64,000 bases of DNA, taken from assembly GCA_001552515.1 (NCBI GenBank), contig BCRI01000021.1, forward strand, positions 1 through 64,000, read 5' to 3'. A program made the translations under genes and the position numbers. Under the pieces are notes generated by a model, which saw only the letters and a list, made by a program, of their open reading frames with translations, was not told where the DNA came from and searched no databases. This DNA is from Sphaerimonospora mesophila NBRC 14179 = JCM 3151. Lineage in GTDB: Bacteria > Actinomycetota > Actinomycetes > Streptosporangiales > Streptosporangiaceae. Shown here piece by piece: positions 9,040 to 17,680 of this stretch (its first letter is position 1; every line of letters starts with the position of its first letter).

Positions 9040-9401
9040 GTCCCAATCCTGGCATGTCGCACGGCCCGCCGCATGATGGCGTGGCGCCGATCGGAGCGGC
9101 CGCCGACGTGGCCGGTCCCGCGCGATCGGATCAGCCGTACGAGACCGGTGGGAGACCCGGACGAGACCCGCGCGGGCGTCGCTCCCGAGCCCGGACGGCC
9201 GCCGGAACACCGGGGTGAGTGTCAAGCGGGATTCAAGATCCTGACCGCATCCGGTCAGGTAATCGCGCTTCCTCGGTCCTGGGCCTAAACTTCGTCCTCT
9301 GTGATGGTGGTGTTACCCCCAAGCGGCGCCCACGGGTAACCTTCCAGTGAAACCTGTGATAATCACTCAAATCTCCCAAAGCGTAGAACGAATGAGGGGC
9401 C
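9040..9401. promoter_or_regulatory. divergent control region upstream of mtrA
   Basis: 362 bp without a gene. A 7-bp inverted repeat GTTACCC/GGGTAAC lies at 9312-9318 and 9334-9340. It resembles the GTTAC/GTAAC-type half-sites reported for MtrA, so autoregulation is plausible (inference). An extended -10-like TGTGATAAT covers 9355-9363, and the right half of the inverted repeat falls where the -35 would be. The 9040-9300 part shows nothing else I can identify. Confidence 0.5.
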
Positions 9402-10079
9402 ATGAAAGGACGCGTGCTGGTCGTCGACGACGACGCCGCTCTCGCCGAGATGCTCGGCATCGTATTGCGCGGGGAGGGTTTCGAGCCGTCGTTCGTCTCC
9501 GATGGTGACAAGGCGCTGGACGCGTTTCGCGACACCCGGCCCGACCTCGTCCTTCTGGACCTGATGCTGCCCGGGGCCGACGGCATAGACGTGTGCCGCC
9601 GCATCCGCGCCGAGTCCGGTGTCCCGATCGTCATGCTGACGGCCAAGAGCGACACGATAGACGTGGTGCTCGGCCTGGAGTCGGGCGCCGACGACTACAT
9701 CATCAAGCCCTTCAAGCCCAAGGAGCTCGTGGCGCGCGTCCGGGCGCGGCTGCGCCGTACCGACGAGCCGACCCCCGAGATCCTGCAGATCGGTGACATC
9801 ACCATCGACGTGGCCGGCCACTCGGTGAAGCGGGGCGAGGAGACGATCAACCTCACGCCGCTGGAGTTCGACCTGCTGGTGGCGCTGGCGCGCAAGCCGC
9901 GCCAGGTGTTCACCCGAGAGGTGCTGCTCGAGCAGGTCTGGGGATATCGCCACGCCGCCGACACCCGGCTCGTCAACGTGCACGTCCAGCGGCTCCGCGC
10001 GAAGATCGAGAAGGACCCCGAGCACCCCGAGATCGTGGTGACGGTCCGGGGCGTGGGCTACAAGGCCGGCCCGGCGTAA
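9402..10079 (+). CDS. mtrA: two-component response regulator MtrA
   Basis: 225 residues. Receiver domain 1-120 with the acidic pocket DDD at 9-11, phospho-acceptor Asp53 in LVLLDLMLP, and the conserved Thr/Lys (LTAK, KPFKPKELVARV). The OmpR/PhoB winged-helix domain is about 135-225. It is very close to actinobacterial MtrA, an essential regulator of cell division, peptidoglycan metabolism and osmotic response. Followed after 15 bp by its kinase mtrB and then lpqB, the canonical operon. Confidence 0.97.
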   Translation: MKGRVLVVDDDAALAEMLGIVLRGEGFEPSFVSDGDKALDAFRDTRPDLVLLDLMLPGADGIDVCRRIRAESGVPIVMLTAKSDTIDVVLGLESGADDYIIKPFKPKELVARVRARLRRTDEPTPEILQIGDITIDVAGHSVKRGEETINLTPLEFDLLVALARKPRQVFTREVLLEQVWGYRHAADTRLVNVHVQRLRAKIEKDPEHPEIVVTVRGVGYKAGPA

Positions 10080-10094
10080 CGCCTCACCTCCGGC

Positions 10095-11837
10095 ATGCCC
10101 GCCTCCGCCGCCAGGTCCCGCCGCAGGACCCCGGGCCAGATCGCCCGAGGGGCGCGCAGGCGCGCCCGCCGCGCGGCGGGCAGGCTGCGGCGGAGCTGGC
10201 GGGGCTCACTGCAGTTCCGTGTGGTCACGAGCACGCTCGTGCTGTCGATGGCCGTCGTGGTGGTGCTGGGCGTGTTCCTCATGCAGTCGATCACGGCGTC
10301 GGTGCTCCAGGGGGCCCTGCAATCGGCCAGGGAGGAGACGCAGGCCAACATCGCGACGGCCAGCGGCTATCTCGTCCCGCCGCCGCCCGACATGACCGAC
10401 GCCCTGCCGGACGGCACGGAGGGTGAGGCCGGCGACCCGGTCGGGAAGGCGGCCCAGGCACTGGTCGACCGCTCCGGCGGGCGCTACGACATCGTCACCT
10501 TCAACGAGAGCAAGGTGGGCCAGCGCCGGGCCACCGGTGGCATCGACCCGGCGAGCGTGCCGGAAGCGCTGCGTGCGAAGGTGCTGCGCAGCGACGCGCT
10601 CGTCGAGCAGCCCGCCAAGCTCCGCTATGTGGGCGACAAGCAGCCGGTGAGCGGCATCGTCATCGGCGCCAGGATCAACGGGACCTACGAGATCTACCAC
10701 CTGTTCCCGCTGGGCGAGGTGGACACCACGCTGCTCGCCGTGCAGCGCATGCTGATCCTCGCGGGCGTGGTGCTGGTGCTGCTGCTCGCCGGGATCGCCT
10801 CCCTGGTCACCCGCCAGGTCGTCACCCCCGTACGGCTCGCGCGGCAGGCGGCGGAGCGGCTCGCCGCAGGGCGGCTGGAGGAGCGGCTCAAGGTGCGCGG
10901 AGAGGACGACCTGGCCCGGCTGGCCGCCTCCTTCAACGAGATGGCCTCCAACCTCGCCCTGAAGATCCACCAGCTCGAGGAGCTGTCCCAGGTCCAGCGG
11001 CAGTTCGTCTCCGACGTCTCGCACGAGCTGCGCACCCCGCTGACGACCGTCCGCATGGCCGCCGACCTGCTGTACGAGAGCCGGGAGGACTTCGACCCGG
11101 CCGCGGCGCGGTCGGCCGAGCTCATGCAGAACCAGCTCGAGCGGTTCGAGTCGATGCTCGCCGACCTGCTGGAGATCAGCCGCCACGACGCGGGCGCGGC
11201 CACGCTCGATCTCGAGCCCGCCGACATGCGCGACGTCGTCCTGCGCGCGGTCGGTGACTCGGAGGCGCTGGCCGAACGGCAGGCCACCCGGTTCGAGCTG
11301 CGTCTGCCCAGTGAACCCTGCGTGGCCGAGGTCGACAGCCGCAGGGTCGAACGCATCCTGCGCAACCTGCTCTTCAACGCCATCGAGCACGGCGAGGGCA
11401 GGGAGATCGTGGTCACCCTCGGCGCCGACCGCGACGCGGTGGCCGTCGCCGTACGGGACCACGGAGTGGGGCTCAAGCCGGGTGAGGAGACGATGGTCTT
11501 CGACCGGTTCTGGCGGGCCGATCCGTCACGGGCCAGGACCATCGGCGGCACCGGGCTGGGACTGGCCATCTCCCGGGAGGACGCCGTGCTGCACGGCGGC
11601 TGGCTGCAGGCCTGGGGATCGCCGGGGGAGGGCAGCCAGTTCCGCCTGTCGCTGCCCAGGGTGGCCGGGGCTCCGCTCAGGGGATCGCCGCTGCCGCTGG
11701 TGCCGCCCGAGGTGGAGATGCGTCGCTCGTGGCGGGGACACGGCACCCCGGTCCTGTCCCCGGCGGTCGGGGCGATCTCCGAGGTCGGCGTCGGCGTACG
11801 GGAGACCGCGGACGCGGGCGGTTTCGATGTCGCCTAG
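10095..11837 (+). CDS. mtrB: sensor histidine kinase MtrB
   Basis: 580 residues. Basic N-terminus, TM1 about residues 40-62, an extracytoplasmic sensor to about 215, TM2 to about 240, then HAMP (RQVVTPVRLARQAAERLAAG), HisKA with phospho-acceptor His310 in SDVSHELRTPL, and HATPase_c with N box NLLFNAIEHG and G boxes DHGVGLKPGEE and GGTGLGLAI. It phosphorylates MtrA. The long C-terminal tail after the kinase core is usual for actinobacterial MtrB. The stop codon overlaps the start region of lpqB by 11 bases. Confidence 0.97.
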   Translation: MPASAARSRRRTPGQIARGARRRARRAAGRLRRSWRGSLQFRVVTSTLVLSMAVVVVLGVFLMQSITASVLQGALQSAREETQANIATASGYLVPPPPDMTDALPDGTEGEAGDPVGKAAQALVDRSGGRYDIVTFNESKVGQRRATGGIDPASVPEALRAKVLRSDALVEQPAKLRYVGDKQPVSGIVIGARINGTYEIYHLFPLGEVDTTLLAVQRMLILAGVVLVLLLAGIASLVTRQVVTPVRLARQAAERLAAGRLEERLKVRGEDDLARLAASFNEMASNLALKIHQLEELSQVQRQFVSDVSHELRTPLTTVRMAADLLYESREDFDPAAARSAELMQNQLERFESMLADLLEISRHDAGAATLDLEPADMRDVVLRAVGDSEALAERQATRFELRLPSEPCVAEVDSRRVERILRNLLFNAIEHGEGREIVVTLGADRDAVAVAVRDHGVGLKPGEETMVFDRFWRADPSRARTIGGTGLGLAISREDAVLHGGWLQAWGSPGEGSQFRLSLPRVAGAPLRGSPLPLVPPEVEMRRSWRGHGTPVLSPAVGAISEVGVGVRETADAGGFDVA

Positions 11838-13680
11838 AAGATCAACCGGGACGGGAGGCGCCCACCTCGCCAGGGAGCCCGCCGGACGCGAGTGCCGGCG
11901 CGCCGCGGTGACGGCCGTCGCGTTCGCCCTGCTCGCCTCGGGCGCCGGCTGCACCACCGTGCCGACGAGCGGCAGCCCGCGGGTCGTGGCCGAGGACAGG
12001 GCCAGGGACACGCTCAGCCAGCAGTACGTCCGCATGATCGCAGAGCCGCCGAGGAAGGACGCCTCGCCGGAGGACATCGTCAAGGGGTTCCAGGCGGCCA
12101 CGGCAAGCTTCGACGACTCCCGCCTGACCATGGCCAAGCGGTACCTGACCGACGACGCCTCCCGGAAGTGGAACCCCGCGAAGCAGACGAGGATCTACGA
12201 AGAGGGCAAGATCTCGAGCCCGATCCGTTCACTCAAAGACGCCAAGGAAGCCACGGTCACGCTCAAGGGGACGGCCGTCGCCACCATTGGACCGGGAGGC
12301 GGCTACACGCCGGCGACCGGCGCGGTGGACGAGACGTTCCGGCTGGTCAAGGAGGACGACGGCCAGTGGCGGATCGCTCAGCTTCCCGAGGGACGACTCC
12401 TGTCCTCGGCCGACCTTCAGCGGGCCTACCGCCCCGTTGACCTGTGCTTCGCCCCGGCGACCCCGGTCAACGGCCTCGTCGTCGACCGGGTCTGGGTGCC
12501 GATCATTCCCGGCAGGGGGCTGCCCGAGACCCGGGTACGCCGGTTGCTCGCCGGCCCCACCCAGTCGATCCAGGGCGCGGTCGTCAGCGCCTTCCCCAGC
12601 GGCACGGAACTCAACCGCATCACGGTCGAGGGCGGCGACACGCTCGTCGTCGACTTCACCTCGGCCGTGGAGTCGGTCTCCGACGACCAGATCGACATGA
12701 TGAAGGCCCAGCTCGTGTGGAGCCTGAGGGACCTGGTGACCGGCTTCACCGTCGAGATCCGCGTCAACGGTGAGCTCTTCCGCGGGATGGGCCTCCGCTT
12801 CAAGCTGTCGGACTATGCCCAGTTCGACCCCGATGTGGTGACGCCCCAGGCCCAGGCGTACTTCATGCAGGACGGCAGGCTGCACCGGGTGAAGGACAAG
12901 GGCGGCGGCGACCCGCTCCCGGGAGCGGCGGGCGAGCGGGACGTCGAGTTCCGGGCCCCTGCCGTCTCCGGGGACTATCAGCCCAGGATCGCCGCGCTGG
13001 TCAACGACGACGGGGTCTACGTGACGGGTACGACCCCGGGTGGCAAGTGGCAGCGGTGGATCGCGGGCAAGGACCTCACCGGTCCCTCGTGGGACCGCTA
13101 CGGATCGGTGTGGGCCGCCGAGATCAGCGAACCGGGCAAGACCCGGGTGTGGCAGGCGACCCAGGGGGAGGCCCGCCGGGTGAGCATCCCGCCCGAGTTG
13201 GCGAATGGCCGCCTGAGCGCGCTCCGGGTGTCGCGTGACGGCGCCAGGGTGGCGGTGATCATGGACGAGGGCCTCGGCACCACCGTGAAGATCGGCACGG
13301 TCTTCCGGGTCGGCCGGCAGATCAGGATCGGCAACGTACGCACGCTGGTCGAGGCCCAGGACCGTCAGGAGATCAAGGCGATCGCCTGGCAGGACGCCGC
13401 CGACCTGCTCGTGCTCTCCAAGGGCAAGGGCGGCCAGGAACTCGCCACCTGGTCGGTCATGGAGGGCATTCCGGTCGCGGCTCGGGCGATCAAGCTCGAC
13501 GCCCAGACCGAGCTCGACTCCATCGCCGGTGCCCCCGATCACGTGCTCGCCGGAACGGACACGGACAAGGGCGAGCCGGGCCCGGGCCACGGCGAGGTGC
13601 GCACCTATAGCGGTGACAAACGGGAGTGGACCATGCTCGCCAAGGACGGCGCGACCAACCCCGTCTACCCCCTCGGCTGA
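11827..13680 (+). CDS. lpqB: lipoprotein LpqB, MtrAB-associated
   Basis: 617 residues from ATG 11827, inside the mtrB 3' end. Basic n-region, then a hydrophobic core and lipobox with LLASGAGC (Cys about residue 39), so lipid-anchored on the outer face of the membrane. A GerMN domain follows in the middle (VWVPIIPGRGLPETRVRRLLAGP...VDFTSAVESV) and a C-terminal beta-propeller-like half. In mycobacteria LpqB interacts with the MtrB sensor domain and modulates MtrA phosphorylation. Position directly after mtrAB supports the same role. Confidence 0.95.
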   Translation: MSPRRSTGTGGAHLAREPAGRECRRAAVTAVAFALLASGAGCTTVPTSGSPRVVAEDRARDTLSQQYVRMIAEPPRKDASPEDIVKGFQAATASFDDSRLTMAKRYLTDDASRKWNPAKQTRIYEEGKISSPIRSLKDAKEATVTLKGTAVATIGPGGGYTPATGAVDETFRLVKEDDGQWRIAQLPEGRLLSSADLQRAYRPVDLCFAPATPVNGLVVDRVWVPIIPGRGLPETRVRRLLAGPTQSIQGAVVSAFPSGTELNRITVEGGDTLVVDFTSAVESVSDDQIDMMKAQLVWSLRDLVTGFTVEIRVNGELFRGMGLRFKLSDYAQFDPDVVTPQAQAYFMQDGRLHRVKDKGGGDPLPGAAGERDVEFRAPAVSGDYQPRIAALVNDDGVYVTGTTPGGKWQRWIAGKDLTGPSWDRYGSVWAAEISEPGKTRVWQATQGEARRVSIPPELANGRLSALRVSRDGARVAVIMDEGLGTTVKIGTVFRVGRQIRIGNVRTLVEAQDRQEIKAIAWQDAADLLVLSKGKGGQELATWSVMEGIPVAARAIKLDAQTELDSIAGAPDHVLAGTDTDKGEPGPGHGEVRTYSGDKREWTMLAKDGATNPVYPLG

Positions 13681-13735
13681 CGCCGGGAGGTTCGGGGAGC
13701 GTGGTCCTGTCGGTGGCTCCTGGCATGGTGGGGGC

Positions 13736-14488
13736 GTGCTCGCGGCCCTTCTCGATCTCGTCCTCCCGCCCTGCTGCGCCGGCTGTGGCAAACCGGGATC
13801 AGCGGCGTGCCACGCCTGTACGGCGGAGCTGCTGCGGAATCCGGCCGCCCGCCCGCCGGACCCGCCGCCCGCCGGTCTGCCGGAATGCTGGTCGGCGACC
13901 ACCTACGACGGCGCGGCCCGCCGCATGCTTCTCGCACTCAAGGAACGCGGCCGTACGGTCGTCACCCCGGTTCTGGCCGCCGGTCTCGCCCGGGTGGTGA
14001 CCGCGGCGCTGGAGGCCCGCACGGAGCCGGTCGACCGGCGACCGCTGGCGCTGGTCCCGGTGCCGAGTGCCCGTGCCGCGTCGCGGAAGCGGGGGCACGA
14101 TCCCGTCCGGGCCGTCACCGAGGCCGCCGCGGCGGAGCTGCGCCCGCTGGGCCCGCCGGTCGTGTCGGTGCCGATGCTCCGGCAGTCGAGACGGGTGGCC
14201 GATCAGGCGGGGCTCAGCTCGGCGCGGCGCGCCGCGAACCTGTCGGAGGCGTTCGAGGTGGTGCCGGGCCGTACGGGGCTTCTCGCGGCGCTTCAGCGCC
14301 GGGGAGCCGTGGTCGTCCTGGTCGACGACATCGTCACCACCGGATCGACGCTGGCGGAGGCGGCACGGGCGCTCCGGCTGGCGGGGGCCGAGGTGCCGTT
14401 GGCGGTCACGGTCGCCGCCACCCCCAGGAGAACCGGAACCCGGCCGCCGGGGCGGAACGGCCGTGTCCGGAGGCGTTCGGCGGCATGA
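13736..14488 (+). CDS. ComF family phosphoribosyltransferase-like protein
   Basis: 250 residues from GTG 13736. An N-terminal cysteine cluster (PPCCAGCGKPGSAACHAC) forms the double zinc finger of ComF proteins, and the C-terminal half has the type I PRTase PRPP-binding loop VVLVDDIVTTGSTLAEAA. In naturally transformable bacteria ComF helps DNA uptake; in actinobacteria the role is unknown but the gene is regularly found between lpqB and hpf. Here two ArsR/AHSA1 modules are inserted before hpf. Confidence 0.92.
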   Translation: MLAALLDLVLPPCCAGCGKPGSAACHACTAELLRNPAARPPDPPPAGLPECWSATTYDGAARRMLLALKERGRTVVTPVLAAGLARVVTAALEARTEPVDRRPLALVPVPSARAASRKRGHDPVRAVTEAAAAELRPLGPPVVSVPMLRQSRRVADQAGLSSARRAANLSEAFEVVPGRTGLLAALQRRGAVVVLVDDIVTTGSTLAEAARALRLAGAEVPLAVTVAATPRRTGTRPPGRNGRVRRRSAA

Positions 14489-14497
14489 GGAGACGCG

Positions 14498-14986
14498 TCA
14501 CGACCGGGACGGCGTGTCGGCCGCGATCTTCGCGTAGCCCCCCAGGATGACGGACCATCCGTTCTGGGACGCGACCGCCTCCGACAGCTGCACGGCGCTG
14601 CCGCCGTGCCGTTCGATGTGCCGATGCTCAAGGTCGACCCGGGTGTGTCCGGCGTCCTCGGTGAACCGCACCTCCACCTCGCTGGCGTGGCCGGGGTCGG
14701 GGTCGTACTGCCACTGTCCGTTGATATGCCACGTCACGACCAGCCGGTGCGGCGGCTCGAAGACCAGGACACGCCCCCAGTCGCACTCGCTGCCGTCCGC
14801 GCTCCGCTCGTACCAGCGGCCGCCCGCCCGCGGCTCGAGGACCGCCTCCGCGATCTCTGTCGCGCCGATCCTGTGACTGCGTGGCCACCATTTGTCGAAG
14901 CCGTCGGTGAACACGCTGAACGCGCGCTCGACAGGCAGCGGCACCGTCACCGTGTGCCGTACCGGTTCGATGATGTCGTCGCTCAT
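14498..14986 (-). CDS. SRPBCC (AHSA1-type) protein
   Basis: 162 residues from ATG 14986, which overlaps the stop of the ArsR gene as ATGA. One START/Bet v1-like helix-grip domain: an N-terminal strand VRHTVTVPLPVERAFSVFTDGFDKWWP, a GGRWYERSADGSECDWGRVLVFEPPHRLVVTW core and a long C-terminal helix. AHSA1-type proteins bind hydrophobic ligands. Pairing with an ArsR repressor suggests a ligand-responsive unit. Ligand unknown. Confidence 0.9.
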   Translation of the reverse strand: MSDDIIEPVRHTVTVPLPVERAFSVFTDGFDKWWPRSHRIGATEIAEAVLEPRAGGRWYERSADGSECDWGRVLVFEPPHRLVVTWHINGQWQYDPDPGHASEVEVRFTEDAGHTRVDLEHRHIERHGGSAVQLSEAVASQNGWSVILGGYAKIAADTPSRS

Positions 14987-15345
14987 GGTCGCTCCTCTTC
15001 TCGGCGATCGCCTTCCGGCGGGCCGTTCTGCTCCTGTGCGGCCAACCGCTCCGCCGTCTCCTGGAAACTCCGCAGTGCCCGGCCCCACATCTGGTCCAGA
15101 TAGGCGTGGATGGCGTCGACGCCCCGCCGATCGATGCGGTAGACGCGTCGCGTCCCGTCCGCCTGATCGGTGACGAGACCCGCGTCCTTCAGCACGCGTA
15201 GGTGCTGGGACACCGCCGGCCTGCTGACCGGCAGTTGCTCGGCGAGCAGGCCCACTGCCTTGGGACCGCGAGCGAGGCACTCGAAGATGGCACGCCGTGT
15301 CGGGTCGGCCAGTGCGGAGAGCGCGTCAGCTCCGTTAGTTCCCAC
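14983..15345 (-). CDS. ArsR-family transcriptional repressor
   Basis: 120 residues from GTG 15345. Compact winged helix: ALADPTRRAIFECLARGPKAVGLLAEQLPVSRPAVSQHLRVLKDAGLVTDQADGTRRVYRID (residues about 8-72), then a C-terminal helix and an acidic/basic tail. No Cys-based metal site of the ArsR/SmtB type is visible, so it is of the group that controls AHSA1 genes. No clear Shine-Dalgarno precedes the GTG. A 6-4-6 palindrome at 15351-15366, just upstream of the start, is a probable self-operator. Confidence 0.9.
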   Translation of the reverse strand: MGTNGADALSALADPTRRAIFECLARGPKAVGLLAEQLPVSRPAVSQHLRVLKDAGLVTDQADGTRRVYRIDRRGVDAIHAYLDQMWGRALRSFQETAERLAAQEQNGPPEGDRREEERP

Positions 15346-15350
15346 GAACC

Positions 15351-15366
15351 GTAAGTCTGTACTTAC
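15351..15366. promoter_or_regulatory. 6-4-6 palindrome, probable ArsR operator
   Basis: GTAAGT-ctgt-ACTTAC, perfect arms, 6 bp before the GTG of the leftward ArsR gene. Position and symmetry fit a dimeric winged-helix repressor site that would block both transcription and translation start. Inferred, no footprint evidence. Confidence 0.6.
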
Positions 15367-15419
15367 CGACTCTCCTTGTCAACGGGGTCTCGTCTGGACG
15401 GTCTTGCGGTGATTGACAT

Positions 15420-15461
15420 GCAGCCGTTTGGCTGCATATTTTTGAGTAGCCAAACGGCTGC
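15420..15461. promoter_or_regulatory. paired palindromes, probable operator of the ArsR-AHSA1 fusion
   Basis: Perfect 6-4-6 palindrome GCAGCC-gttt-GGCTGC at 15420-15435 and a second copy in inverse, GTAGCC-aaac-GGCTGC, at 15446-15461 (5 of 6 arm bases pair). Together the outer 15 bases (15419-15433 and 15448-15462) form a perfect inverted repeat. Centres are 26 bp apart. It lies 28 bp upstream of the ATG of the fusion gene, in the spacer between two divergent ArsR genes. The sequence between them is AT-rich (ATATTTTTGAG) and may hold a -10. Confidence 0.65.
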
Positions 15462-15488
15462 ACATTCGGAGTGGCGAGAGTCGAGGGC

Positions 15489-16319
15489 ATGGACGAGGTG
15501 TTCAAGGCGCTGGCGGACCCCAGTCGCCGTCGATTGCTGGACAGCTTGAACGCACGGAACGGGCAGACCCTGCGGGAGCTGTGCTCGGGCCTGGACATGG
15601 CCAGGCAGTCGGTCAGCAAGCATCTGGCGATCTTGGAGTCGGCCGACCTGGTGACCACGGTCCGGCGGGGCCGGGAGAAGTTGCACTACCTCAACGCCGC
15701 CCCGATCAACGCCATCGCCGAACGATGGATCAGCCGATACGACCAACACCGGGTCCACGCCCTGTCGGACCTGAAGAGAGCACTGGAGGACAGCCGGATG
15801 CACAAGCCCGAGTTCGTCTACACCACCTACATCAACACCACGCCGGAGCGGCTCTGGGAGGCGCTGACCGAGCCGTCCTTCACCCGCCGATACTGGGGGA
15901 CGGCGCTCACATCGGATTGGCAGGTGGGATCCGCGGTGACATGGGAACACGCCGATGTGAAGATCACCGATCCCGACCAGGTCGTCCTCGAGTCCGACCC
16001 CTACCGCCGGCTGTCGTACACCTGGCACACGTTCACCCGGGAGTTCGGCGAGGCCGTCGGTCTCGATGCTGAGACGACCGCCGAACTGGCGGGAGAGCGC
16101 CGCTCGAAGGTGACCTTCGAGATCGAAGATCTCGGGCAGTTGGTCAAGCTGACCGTGGTGCACGACGGCTTCGAGCCCGGGAGCACCGTGCTGTCGATGA
16201 TCGGCGGAGGCTGGCCGCATGTCCTGTCCAACCTCAAGACCCTCCTCGAAACCGGCGATGTCCTCCCGGCCGGTGCGGATGAGCCGGACTCGCGGGAGGC
16301 GGCGAGCACGCGGTCCTAG
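15489..16319 (+). CDS. ArsR repressor-AHSA1 domain fusion protein
   Basis: 276 residues. Residues 1-95 are an ArsR winged helix (MDEVFKALADPSRRRLLDSLN, recognition helix MARQSVSKHLAILESADLV, wing RRGREKLHYLN). Residues about 110-260 are an AHSA1/SRPBCC domain (FVYTTYINTTPERLWEALTEPSFTRRYWG). ATG 15489 is preferred over GTG 15471 because family members begin MDEVFKAL and GGCGAGAG lies 8 bases upstream. The fusion probably makes a one-protein ligand-sensing repressor. The neighbouring leftward pair carries the same two domains as separate genes. Confidence 0.9.
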   Translation: MDEVFKALADPSRRRLLDSLNARNGQTLRELCSGLDMARQSVSKHLAILESADLVTTVRRGREKLHYLNAAPINAIAERWISRYDQHRVHALSDLKRALEDSRMHKPEFVYTTYINTTPERLWEALTEPSFTRRYWGTALTSDWQVGSAVTWEHADVKITDPDQVVLESDPYRRLSYTWHTFTREFGEAVGLDAETTAELAGERRSKVTFEIEDLGQLVKLTVVHDGFEPGSTVLSMIGGGWPHVLSNLKTLLETGDVLPAGADEPDSREAASTRS

Positions 16320-16903
16320 CCATCGGTGGAGCGACGCGACACGCCGGGGAAGTAAGTCGCCGAGTCATGACAGAAAGTAAATATGACTCAAAGCCCTGAG
16401 CGGCCAGGGGATGCACGTCCGCGCCGCTGTCGGCGCGACTCCCCTGGTCGGAGCCCCGGAAGAGGCGAGGTTCCCGGCCGTTCCAGTGTTTTGGACAGAC
16501 GTTTCACAGGTCCCATCCGAAACCCGGATAACGCAAAGTGATCGTCTGCCGGATCCCGTGGCTGACATTCCCGGCGGCAGCGGCTAGCGTGCAGACATGG
16601 CACCCGTTCGGGTCCGTGGTTGCACCGGGCCGACTCCGTTCAGGGATCCGGCCTGGCTAGCCGATGCCAGCCGCAGGCGAAACGGTCCACGTAAGGCGAC
16701 TCTTGGTCGACCGATCACGGTGCGGCTTAGAAGTAAGTCCTGCCCTCCCGGAAGGCCAGATGCCTCCCGTCAGGGGAGAAGGGCAGTAGTGGCGAGTGAG
16801 CTGCGAACCCCTCAGCAGGCGAATGTGGGGACGAAGACCAGGTCGGCCGGACGGGTGCTTCGAGCGCTGTACAGAACAGTCGACGTGCGAAGGGGGGCTT
16901 TGC
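16320..16903. other. long gene-free leader region upstream of hpf
   Basis: 584 bp with no convincing gene. Visible elements: inverted repeat GAGTCAT/ATGACTC (16362-16368, 16383-16389); a two-tier stem CCAGGGG/CCCCTGG (16404-16410, 16441-16447) enclosing GCGCC/GGCGC (16421-16425, 16432-16436), which could be a terminator for the fusion gene; and CTGCCCT/AGGGCAG (16740-16746, 16780-16786) in the probable hpf leader. I do not recognise a known riboswitch. A small ORF at 16597-16944 overlaps the hpf start and is not supported. Confidence 0.5.
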
Positions 16904-17581
16904 GTGGAAATCATCGTCAAGGGACGGCACACCGGACTGAGTGACCGGTTCCGTGATCATGCGACTGCCAAGCTGGCCAGGATCGAACGGCTGGACAACA
17001 AGCTTATCCGCGTAGACGTCGAAGTTTCCGAGCTGCCCAACCATCGGCAGAGTGGTCACCGGGAGCGGGTGGAACTGACCGTCTACTCCCGGGGGCCCGT
17101 GATCCGTGCGGAGGCCTCCGCGGACGATCGGTTCGCTGCCCTGGACATCTCGCTCGCCAAGCTGGAGGAGCGACTGCGGCGGCTCAACGACAGGCGGAAG
17201 GCCCATCACGGCAAGAACCTGCCCTTCTCGCTCGCCGATCTCAGCGTCGGTGTTCCCGAGGAGGCCGTCGAGAAGGCCACCGCCCAGGTGGCGTCGCCAG
17301 AGCCGGCGCCGGTGGCGGCCGCCACGGAGACGGCAGCACAGAAGGAGCGGGGCGAGGACGGGGAGTCGATCGTCCCGATAGAGATGGACGGCGACGGCCC
17401 GCTCGTCGTCCGCGAGAAGTTCCACAAGGCCGAGCCCATGACGATCGATCAGGCGCTCCTCGAGATGGAGCTCGTGGGCCACGACTTCTTCCTCTTCCGC
17501 GACAAAGAGGGAGACCTGCCCAGCGTCGTCTATCGGCGGCGCGGCTACAACTACGGAGTCCTCAGGCTCGTCGAGGGCTGA
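16904..17581 (+). CDS. hpf: ribosome hibernation promoting factor, long form
   Basis: 225 residues from GTG 16904, with AGGGGGG at 16891-16897 as ribosome binding site. The N-terminal RaiA/HPF domain (MEIIVKGRHTGLSDRFRDHATAKLARIERLDNK) binds the 30S decoding site. A variable linker (about 125-170) precedes the C-terminal dimerisation domain (QALLEMELVGHDFFLFRDKEGDLPSVVYRRRGYNYGVLRLVE) that joins two ribosomes into 100S dimers. Standard actinobacterial neighbour of comF and secA; here foreign-looking genes sit on both sides. Confidence 0.95.
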   Translation: MEIIVKGRHTGLSDRFRDHATAKLARIERLDNKLIRVDVEVSELPNHRQSGHRERVELTVYSRGPVIRAEASADDRFAALDISLAKLEERLRRLNDRRKAHHGKNLPFSLADLSVGVPEEAVEKATAQVASPEPAPVAAATETAAQKERGEDGESIVPIEMDGDGPLVVREKFHKAEPMTIDQALLEMELVGHDFFLFRDKEGDLPSVVYRRRGYNYGVLRLVEG

Positions 17582-17595
17582 CGCTCCGCCCGGGC

Positions 17596-17629
17596 GCAGG
17601 CCGGACCACATCCAGCAGGTCCGGCCTGC
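17596..17629. terminator. hairpin terminator after hpf
   Basis: Perfect 12-bp arms GCAGGCCGGACC (17596-17607) and GGTCCGGCCTGC (17618-17629) with a 10-nt loop, 15 bp after the hpf stop. It can also serve the converging lipoprotein gene ending at 17681. Confidence 0.8.
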
Positions 17630-17680
17630 CCTGCTGTTCCGGCCCGGTCAGCCGTACGGCTCATGCCCGCTGATCGCTCA

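Noticed and set aside
11254-11826. Longer LpqB starting far upstream inside mtrB
   Set aside because: The extra 190 residues are an Arg/Ser-rich shadow of mtrB; the lipoprotein signal begins after ATG 11827.
16404-16447. Known riboswitch (for example c-di-AMP type) in the hpf leader
   Set aside because: Stem structure is present but the conserved core bases of known classes are missing; more likely a terminator of the upstream fusion gene.
16597-16944. Possible 115-residue gene upstream of hpf
   Set aside because: Overlaps the hpf start, is Arg/Pro-rich without a recognisable domain and lacks a ribosome site.
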